A stretch of DNA of 19,124 nt, taken from Clostridiales bacterium (GTDB lineage Bacteria; Bacillota; Clostridia; Oscillospirales; Oscillospiraceae). The notes beneath the pieces are model-generated. The model was not told the origin of the DNA. It was given only the letters and a program-made list of their open reading frames with translations, and did not search any database. Each line of letters starts with the position of its first letter. The stretch's first letter is position 1. Shown piece by piece: positions 13,761-19,124 of the stretch. Both the position numbers and the translations under genes were made by a program. Location: contig DYBL01000018.1 in NCBI GenBank assembly GCA_019418625.1, forward strand, positions 1-19,124, written 5' to 3'.

Positions 13761-15131
13761 TCAGTTGGCGGGAGAAGCGGGCTTCATATCGCTGCCCATC
13801 CGCCGCAGGATGTAAAGCTGGATGGGGATGGCGCAGATCAGCGTCAGAAGGTCGGAGACGGACTGGGTGATCTGTACGCCCAAAAAGCCCAGGGTGCTGG
13901 AGAGGATAAAGACCATGGGAATGAAGAAGATGCCCTGCCGGGCCATGGCCACGAACGTGGCAGGCACGGTCTTGCCGATGGTCTGGAGCATCATGTTGCT
14001 CATGACGATCCAGCCCTGGAAAAAGAAGGTGGCGCACTGGAAGCGCAGCGCCGCCGCGCCGTAGGCGATCACTTCCGGATCATCCTGGAAAAGCGCGATC
14101 AGCTGGGGAGCGAAGGCGATGCCCAGGACGCCTACCGCGAACAAAAAGCAGGTGGAGGTCTTTACGCAGAACCAAAAGCCCTTTTTCACGCGGCTGTACA
14201 GTCCCGCGCCGTAGTTGAAGCCGCACACCGGCTGGAAGCCCTGGCCGAAGCCGATCATGGCACTGCCGCCGAACATGGTGATCCGCTGGACGATGCCCAT
14301 GGCGGCGATGGCGGTGTCCCCGTAGGGGCCGGCTGCCTGATTGAGGCAGATGGTAGCCACGGAGGCCAGTCCCTGCCGGCCGAGAGAGGGCAGACCGCCC
14401 TTGACGATCATCACATAGTAGGCAGGTTTTAGCTGGACCTTGGAGATGCGGATGCGCAGGTTGCCGCCCCGGGCACAGCCGGCCAGCAGCAGGCAGAAGC
14501 TGATAAACTGGCTGATGATGGTAGCCCAGGCGGCGCCTGCCACCCCCAGATCCATCCAGAAGATCATGATGGGATCCAGGGCGATATTCAGCACGGCACC
14601 GGAGGTGATGCCCACCATGGCATAGGCGGCGCTGCCCTGAAATCGCAGCTGGTTGTTTAGCACCAAGGAGGCGGTCATCCAGGGGGCGCCGAAGAGGATG
14701 ATGCGCAGGTAGGCCCGGGAGTAGGGCAGGATGGTGGGGGTGGAGCCCAGGAGCGTTGCAAGGGGTGTCAGGAACAGCTGGCCCAGCAGGCAGATGAGAA
14801 TACCGGCGGCCAGAGCGGAGAAAAAGCCGGTGGCGGCCATGTTTTCCGCCTCCTCCATGTGCTGCTTGCCCAGCTCACGGGAAATGAAGTTGCCGCTGCC
14901 GTGGCCGAAAAAGAAGCCCACGGCCTGGATGATGGCCATCAGGGAAAAGACCACGCCCACGGCGCCGGTGGCACTGGGGTTTTTCAGCATACCCACAAAA
15001 AACGTATCTGCCATATTGTAAAAAGCGGTCACCAGCATGCTGATGATGCACGGCGCCGCCAGGCGGCAGACCAGACGGCCCACCGGAGCTTCCGTCATCT
15101 CGTGGAACTTTTGAGCCTGTTTTTCATCCAT
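13761..15131 (-). CDS. MATE-family multidrug/sodium antiporter
   Basis: A 456-residue integral membrane protein of the MATE family, which expels cationic drugs or metabolites using a Na+ or H+ gradient. The opening segment GRLVCRLAAPCIISMLVTAFYNM followed by ADTFFVG is the family's typical first-helix region. GFFFGHGSGNFISRELG, GVAGAAWATIISQ and AIAAMGIVQRI are also characteristic, and twelve hydrophobic helices fit the length. The start is the ATG at 15131, with GAGGTG upstream; the frame extends to 15179 but that part overlaps the -10 box. It is convergent with the kinase gene and shares its terminator, so it is a single-gene unit separate from the LacI locus. The substrate cannot be predicted. 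Confidence 0.92.
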   Translation of the reverse strand: MDEKQAQKFHEMTEAPVGRLVCRLAAPCIISMLVTAFYNMADTFFVGMLKNPSATGAVGVVFSLMAIIQAVGFFFGHGSGNFISRELGKQHMEEAENMAATGFFSALAAGILICLLGQLFLTPLATLLGSTPTILPYSRAYLRIILFGAPWMTASLVLNNQLRFQGSAAYAMVGITSGAVLNIALDPIMIFWMDLGVAGAAWATIISQFISFCLLLAGCARGGNLRIRISKVQLKPAYYVMIVKGGLPSLGRQGLASVATICLNQAAGPYGDTAIAAMGIVQRITMFGGSAMIGFGQGFQPVCGFNYGAGLYSRVKKGFWFCVKTSTCFLFAVGVLGIAFAPQLIALFQDDPEVIAYGAAALRFQCATFFFQGWIVMSNMMLQTIGKTVPATFVAMARQGIFFIPMVFILSSTLGFLGVQITQSVSDLLTLICAIPIQLYILRRMGSDMKPASPAN

Positions 15132-15167
15132 GGAACACACCTCATTCGCATCTTTATACTTAACAAA

Positions 15168-15196
15168 ATTATAACACACCTTTTATATGCATGAAA
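15168..15196 (-). promoter_or_regulatory. Possible promoter of MATE gene
   Basis: On the minus strand a perfect TATAAT (15168-15173) lies about 37 bases before the ATG. The -35 at 17-base spacing is only TTTCAT, so strength is uncertain. Confidence 0.5.
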
Positions 15197-15303
15197 GAAC
15201 TATTTCCCCGAAACCTTGCACAGCGGCTTGCCCCGTGGAATAGAATGGGGTGACTCCGGGGCCCGGTCCCCGGAAGTTGACTTCAGGAAGTGAGGGATTT
15301 GCT

Positions 15304-15624
15304 TTGCGAATCAATGAAGATATGACGCCTGCGGGGCAGGCGGAGACCTCCTGCCCGCTGGACGGATGCAGCAAAGTGGTGACCCAGTGCCTGGACATGA
15401 CCGCGCCGCTGACGGTGACGCCGGCCACTACGGTGGGGACCGTGTCTGTCACCTGCCAGGGCTCGCCCCGGGTGGTCTGCAGCAGCGATGCCTCCGGCAG
15501 CAGCTGCACCATCACCATGACGCAGCAGGTGTGCGTCAGCATCCCTGTGCGCTATGGCGTGTGCATCACGTCGGGAGATACCACCATCGGTTGCGCGGAC
15601 AGCCGGAGCTGTGGCTGCCGGTAA
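15304..15624 (+). CDS. Small cysteine-rich protein, unrecognised
   Basis: A 106-residue protein with 11 cysteines, no membrane segment and no signal peptide. It is full of Thr, Val and Ser in alternating patterns (TVTPATTVGTVSVTCQG, GSSCTITMTQQVCVSIPVRYG), which suggests a beta-sandwich or stacked strands, ending CADSRSCGCR. The preferred start is TTG at 15304 because GTGAGGGA lies 5 bases upstream; the frame opens at 15250 without a site, and ATG 15322 is an alternative. I do not recognise the family. The strand pattern and TQQVCVSIPVRYG recall spore-coat-type (SPOCS-like) domains of Clostridia, but that is a weak impression. The possible promoter (TTGCAC-19-TAGAAT, 15216-15246) has poor spacing. 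It is a single-gene unit between the MATE and AspT-like genes. Confidence 0.6.
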   Translation: MRINEDMTPAGQAETSCPLDGCSKVVTQCLDMTAPLTVTPATTVGTVSVTCQGSPRVVCSSDASGSSCTITMTQQVCVSIPVRYGVCITSGDTTIGCADSRSCGCR

Positions 15625-15645
15625 ATGGCGGACATAGAGCAAAAT

Positions 15646-15672
15646 GGGCCGGCGGAAGGATTTCGCCGGCCC
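15646..15672 (+). terminator. Terminator-like hairpin without T-tract
   Basis: GGGCCGGCG (15646-15654) and CGCCGGCCC (15664-15672) form a 9-bp GC stem with a 9-base loop, 21 bases after the cysteine-rich gene. No U-run follows, so it may be a weak terminator or a stabilising stem. Confidence 0.5.
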
Positions 15673-15678
15673 TCCGCA

Positions 15679-15707
15679 TTGAAAACGGCGGCCGGAAGCG
15701 ATATACT
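15679..15707 (+). promoter_or_regulatory. Promoter of the AspT-like gene
   Basis: TTGAAA (15679-15684) and TATACT (15702-15707) are 17 bases apart, about 44 bases before the start codon. The same hexamers reappear in front of the aminotransferase at 16933-16960. Confidence 0.75.
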
Positions 15708-15750
15708 ATTAAATTGTTGAAAAAATACGAAAGAGGAGGGAGAGAGATTG

Positions 15751-16905
15751 ATGCTCTCCATTCAGGAAAGCGCTATGACGGTACTGGAGCTTTTTTTGAT
15801 CGCGGCTCTGGGCTACTGCGTGGGCGCTGTCAAGGTACGGGGGATCGGACTGGGCAGTTCCGCCATTTTTTTGGTGGCGTTGGTGTTCGGCCATTTCGGC
15901 GTTTCTTTTCCTGCGGCGCTGCAGACCACCGGCATGGTGCTGTTTATCAGCTCCGTGGGTATCAGCGCCGGGCCCACCTTCGTGGGCAACCTGCGCCGCC
16001 ATGGCGCAGCGTACGTGCTGCTGTGCCTTTTTACCGCGGTCAGTGGTTCACTGGTATGCGTGGCGGTGATCCGTCTGGCAGGGGTGGAGACGCCCCTTGC
16101 TATGGGGCTGATGACGGGCGCGTATACCACTTCGCCGGGCTTCGCCTCCGCCAAGGAGGCGTTCCATGCCAGCGCGGAAGCCGTGGCCATGGTGGCTGCG
16201 GGGTACGGTATCATGTATCCCGTGGGGACCCTATGTAAAGTGCTGTTTGTGCAGATGGTGCCCCGGCTGCTGGGTGCGGACATGGAACGTGAGCGCGCGG
16301 CGCTGCGCCACGGATCGGAGATGCCGAAAACAGGGGAGGACGGCAGCCGCCGCCGTTTCCGGCTGGATGCCTTGGGCTTTTTTCCCCTGGCGGCAGTCAT
16401 TGCCTGCGGTATTTTGCTGGGCGGCATTACCATCCCCCTGCCGGGGATCGGCAGTTTTTCTCTGGGAAATTCCGGCGGCCCCTTGCTGATGGGTCTGCTG
16501 CTGGGTCACCTGGGGCATATCGGACCGCTGGATGTGCGGGTGGATCCGCGGATCGTGGAGCCGGTGAAGGAGTTGGGCCTTATCTTGTTCTTCACCGGGG
16601 CCGGTACGGAGGGCGGCGCCCAGTTGGTGGAGATCGTGAGCCAGTACGGAGCGTTTTTGCTGGTGTACGGTGTCATTCTGGTGTTCGTGCCGCTGACGCT
16701 GGGCTTTGCCATCAGCCGCCGGGTGTTCCGTCTGCCCATGCTCAGCGGCCTTGCGGCCATGAGCGGCGGTATGACCTGCTCGCCGTCTCTGGCGGCGCTG
16801 ATCCAGACGGCGGGCACCACGGATGTAGCGTCCACCTATGCCACCACCTATCCCATCGCCCTGATCAACATGGTGATCGTCATGCAGATCCTGGCAAAAG
16901 TGTGA
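15751..16905 (+). CDS. AspT/YidE-family aspartate:alanine-type exchanger lacking TrkA_C region
   Basis: A 384-residue membrane transporter of the AspT (AAEx) family, known for electrogenic aspartate/alanine exchange. It shows the expected internal duplication: the first half has SSVGISAGPTF (68-77) and TTSPGFASA (126-134), the second FFTGAGTEGG (280-289) and TCSPSLAAL (342-350), ending in YATTYPIALI. Typical members are about 540-560 residues with a cytoplasmic TrkA_C region between the halves. Here only a charged loop of about 35 residues (171-205) separates them, so the regulatory domain is absent. The start is ATG 15751, 10 bases after AGGAGGG; TTG 15748 is also possible. It has its own promoter. 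The next gene is an aspartate-type aminotransferase, which fits exchange of a C4 amino acid, but the substrate is inferred. Confidence 0.85.
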   Translation: MLSIQESAMTVLELFLIAALGYCVGAVKVRGIGLGSSAIFLVALVFGHFGVSFPAALQTTGMVLFISSVGISAGPTFVGNLRRHGAAYVLLCLFTAVSGSLVCVAVIRLAGVETPLAMGLMTGAYTTSPGFASAKEAFHASAEAVAMVAAGYGIMYPVGTLCKVLFVQMVPRLLGADMERERAALRHGSEMPKTGEDGSRRRFRLDALGFFPLAAVIACGILLGGITIPLPGIGSFSLGNSGGPLLMGLLLGHLGHIGPLDVRVDPRIVEPVKELGLILFFTGAGTEGGAQLVEIVSQYGAFLLVYGVILVFVPLTLGFAISRRVFRLPMLSGLAAMSGGMTCSPSLAALIQTAGTTDVASTYATTYPIALINMVIVMQILAKV

Positions 16906-16932
16906 AAATCGCGAAAAATGATGGCCATGCCA

Positions 16933-16960
16933 TTGAAAGACGCGGAAAAAATGGTATACT
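16933..16960 (+). promoter_or_regulatory. Promoter of the aminotransferase-radical SAM operon
   Basis: TTGAAA (16933-16938) and TATACT (16955-16960) are 16 bases apart, about 35 bases before the ATG. No terminator is visible after the AspT-like gene, so read-through may add to this. Confidence 0.75.
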
Positions 16961-16995
16961 GATTCAAAATCCATAGATCGAGAGGATGAACGACA

Positions 16996-18270
16996 ATGAC
17001 TCCCTACGGAAAGATGACCCCGGCGGAGCGGGCGGAGGAATATGCCCGCGTGTCCGCGGAGTATGCGCAGAAAAAGGCACTGGGCCTGAAGCTGAACATG
17101 GCGCGCGGCAAGCCCGGCAAGGAACAGCTGGACCTGGTCAACGGCCTGTTTGATGTGATGAAGACGCCCGAGGACTTCGTCTCCGGCGGCGTGGATGTGC
17201 GCAATTACGGCGAGATGAGCGGCCTCGCCTCCGCCCGGCAGCTGTTTGCCGAGATCCTGGACTGCAAGCCACAGCAGGTGTTCGTGGGCGGCAACTCCAG
17301 CCTGCAGCTTATGTACGACACGGTCTCCAAGGCCTATACCCACGGCCTTCTCCACAGCGAGCGCCCCTGGTGCAAGGAGGAGAAGATCAAGTGGCTGTGC
17401 CCGGCTCCCGGCTATGACCGTCACTTCAAGGTCACCGAGTCCTTTGGCTTTGAGCTGATCGCCATCCCCATGACGGCTGAGGGCCCTGATATGGACGCCG
17501 TGGAGGCTGCCATTGCCGATCCGGCCGTCAAGGGCATGTGGAACGTGCCCAAGTACTCCAACCCCGACGGTGTGATCTACTCCGCTGAGACCATCCGCCG
17601 CATTGCCTCCATGAAGCCCGCCGCACCGGACTTCCTGCTCATGTGGGACAATGCCTACTGCGTCCACGAGTTTGAAGGGGCGTACGTGCCCTTCCCGGAC
17701 ATCCTCAGCGAGTGCGCCAAGTACGGCAACGCCGACATGGTCTTTGAGTTCGCCTCCACCTCCAAGGTGACGCTGCCCGGCGCCGGCATCTCCTGCTTTG
17801 CCTGCTCCGAGGCCAACATGACCTACATGGAAAAGCTGCTGACCGCCCAGGTCATCAGCTTCGACAAGGTCAACCAGCAGCGCCATGTGCTCTATCTCAA
17901 GGATAAGGCCCACACCCTGGAGCTCATGCGCCGCCACGCAAGCGTTCTGGGCCCCAAGTTCCGCTGCGTGCTGGACACCCTGGACCGGGAGATTGCCCCG
18001 CTGGAGATCGCCTCCTGGCAGCGTCCCAAGGGCGGTTACTTCGTCTCCCTCAACGCGCTGCCCGGCACGGCCCGGCGGGTGTGGGAGCTGTGCCGGGATG
18101 CGGGCGTGACCCTCACCGGCGCCGGCGCCACCTTCCCCTACGGCAAGGACCCGGCCGACAGCAACCTGCGCATCGCCCCGTCCTATCCGCCCGTTGAGGA
18201 GCTGGAGCAGGCCATCGATGTGCTGTGCGTATGCCTGAAGCTGGCGGCGCTGGAGAAGCTGGGCGTATGA
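16996..18270 (+). CDS. Aspartate aminotransferase, type Ic (fold-type I PLP enzyme)
   Basis: A 424-residue PLP enzyme of the distinct subgroup Ic aspartate aminotransferases (Pfam PF12897 type), which converts aspartate and 2-oxoglutarate to oxaloacetate and glutamate. Features of that group are LNMARGKPGKEQLDL (33-47) near the N-terminus, GGNSSLQLMYD (98-108) contacting the cofactor, VPKYSNPDG (184-192; Asn189), WDNAYCVHEF (217-226; Asp218) and the Schiff-base lysine in STSKVTLPGAG (Lys257). The length is normal. The ATG at 16996 follows AGAGGA by 9 bases, behind its own promoter. Its stop overlaps the start of the radical SAM gene (ATGA). Lying beside an AspT-like exchanger, it may supply or consume the exchanged amino acid (inference). 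Confidence 0.9.
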   Translation: MTPYGKMTPAERAEEYARVSAEYAQKKALGLKLNMARGKPGKEQLDLVNGLFDVMKTPEDFVSGGVDVRNYGEMSGLASARQLFAEILDCKPQQVFVGGNSSLQLMYDTVSKAYTHGLLHSERPWCKEEKIKWLCPAPGYDRHFKVTESFGFELIAIPMTAEGPDMDAVEAAIADPAVKGMWNVPKYSNPDGVIYSAETIRRIASMKPAAPDFLLMWDNAYCVHEFEGAYVPFPDILSECAKYGNADMVFEFASTSKVTLPGAGISCFACSEANMTYMEKLLTAQVISFDKVNQQRHVLYLKDKAHTLELMRRHASVLGPKFRCVLDTLDREIAPLEIASWQRPKGGYFVSLNALPGTARRVWELCRDAGVTLTGAGATFPYGKDPADSNLRIAPSYPPVEELEQAIDVLCVCLKLAALEKLGV

Positions 18271-19124
18271 GATACTTCGGAAGCGTATACCGCCCCCCCT
18301 CTGAGGCGTACAGCCTCATCGTCCAGGTGACCTACGGGTGCAGCCACAACACCTGCGCCTTTTGCAGCATGTACAAGGAAAAGCGGTTTGCCCTGCGGCC
18401 TCTGGAGGAGGTGCTGGAGGACTTCCGCATGGCCCGGCAGACCTACCGGGCGGTGGACAAGGTGTTTTTGGCGGACGGCGACGCCCTGGTGCGCCGGGCG
18501 GAGGAGCTGTACGTGATCCTGGACACCATCCGGGAGCTGTTCCCCGAGTGCCAGCGGGTCACCAGCTACGCCTCTCCCGCCTCCATCCGCATCCGTACGG
18601 ACGAGGAGCTGCGCACGCTGCGTGAAAAGGGATTGACCATGGTCTACATGGGATTGGAGTCCGGCTGTGACGATGTGCTGCGGCTCATGCACAAGGGCCA
18701 CATGTCCGATGAGATCGTGGCCATGGGGCAGAAGGTGCGGCGCAATGGCATCGCCCTCTCCGTCACGGCCATCACGGGCCTGGGCGGGCCGGAGCTGCTG
18801 GAGCGCCACGCCGTGGAGACCGCCAGGGCCTTCAACGCCATGAACCCGGAGTATATCGGTATGCTGACGCTGATGGTGGAGCCGGAGACGCCCCTTTACG
18901 ACTGGGTGCAGCAAGGAAAGTTCCACTTGCTGACCCAGCCCCAGGTGCTGGAGGAGACGAGATTGCTGGTAGAGCATCTGGACAGCCCCGGCAGCGTGTT
19001 CCGCATGAACCACGCCAGCAACTATCTGGTGCTCAAGGGCACCCTGAACGAAGATCAGGCGGCCATGCTGCGCACCATCGACGCGGCTGAGCACGACCTG
19101 AGCCGCCTGCGCCCGGAAGCCTGG
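18267..19124 (+). CDS. Radical SAM protein with CX4CX2C motif, C-terminal end cut by window
   Basis: An open frame of 286 codons continuing to the last base, so the end is missing, though the domain looks nearly complete. The 4Fe-4S motif is YGCSHNTCAFC (Cys25, Cys30, Cys33): four residues, not the usual three, between the first two cysteines, followed by SMYKEKRF. LADGDAL, YMGLESGCDDVL and VMVEPETPLY-like segments match the radical SAM TIM-barrel, and FRMNHASNYLVLKGTL near the end marks a common Firmicutes family of unknown reaction. No B12-binding or MiaB-type TRAM domain is visible. The ATG overlaps the aminotransferase stop, so the two are translationally coupled and perhaps functionally linked. 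Function unknown beyond the chemistry. Confidence 0.88.
   Translation, partial: MRYFGSVYRPPSEAYSLIVQVTYGCSHNTCAFCSMYKEKRFALRPLEEVLEDFRMARQTYRAVDKVFLADGDALVRRAEELYVILDTIRELFPECQRVTSYASPASIRIRTDEELRTLREKGLTMVYMGLESGCDDVLRLMHKGHMSDEIVAMGQKVRRNGIALSVTAITGLGGPELLERHAVETARAFNAMNPEYIGMLTLMVEPETPLYDWVQQGKFHLLTQPQVLEETRLLVEHLDSPGSVFRMNHASNYLVLKGTLNEDQAAMLRTIDAAEHDLSRLRPEAW

Noticed and set aside
15216..15246. Sigma-A promoter TTGCAC/TAGAAT before the cysteine-rich gene
   Set aside because: The spacing is 19 bases and the hexamers are imperfect; too weak to list as a feature.
1..19124. CRISPR arrays, tRNA or rRNA genes, insertion sequences, phage genes
   Set aside because: I looked for direct repeats, cloverleaf ends, terminal inverted repeats and transposase or integrase motifs and saw none.

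Overview
The window is GC-rich, densely packed, and has AGGAGG-type ribosome binding sites and an anaerobe's gene set (iron-type alcohol dehydrogenase, two-subunit transketolase, AspT-type exchanger, CX4CX2C radical SAM protein). This suggests a gut Clostridia, probably Oscillospiraceae (Flavonifractor/Lawsonibacter/Intestinimonas-like). The placement is inference; no rRNA or marker gene is present.

Layout. (1) 14-283 (-): an unrecognised 89-residue membrane protein with a strong promoter. (2) 496-4013 (+): two overlapping half-transporter genes forming an asymmetric heterodimeric ABC exporter, closed by a perfect palindromic terminator (4036-4065). (3) 4095-13702: a divergon around a LacI-family regulator. 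Leftward from the shared regulatory region run HAD hydrolase, a phosphoglycerate mutase, an IolG-like Gfo/Idh dehydrogenase, transketolase N and C subunits, and an iron alcohol dehydrogenase resembling 4-hydroxybutyrate dehydrogenase. Rightward run lacI, a PHP-domain phosphoesterase and a PfkB kinase. Each arm has a sigma-A-like promoter followed by a similar operator built on AAACGTTT, and the block ends at a second perfect palindromic terminator (13717-13750). (4) 13761-15131 (-): a MATE efflux pump. (5) 15304-15624 (+): a small cysteine-rich protein. (6) 15751-19124 (+): an AspT-like exchanger without the usual central TrkA_C region, then a type Ic aspartate aminotransferase overlapping a radical SAM gene cut by the window end.

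The most striking observation is the phosphoglycerate mutase at 8307-9875. It carries nearly all the recognisable catalytic motifs of the cofactor-independent (GpmI) family, but in circularly permuted order. The segment that normally forms the N-terminal part (metal Asp, Ser nucleophile loop, most of the phosphotransferase domain) lies after the segment that is normally C-terminal. It is one uninterrupted frame with its own ribosome binding site.

How the divergon genes work together is inference. A polyol or sugar could be oxidised by the IolG-like enzyme and phosphorylated by the PfkB kinase. The split transketolase could then cut a ketose phosphate, and the iron dehydrogenase could interconvert an aldehyde and alcohol product. 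HAD and PHP enzymes would act on phosphoesters, and the permuted mutase would link to lower glycolysis. No transporter, isomerase or aldolase is present, so the substrate cannot be named.
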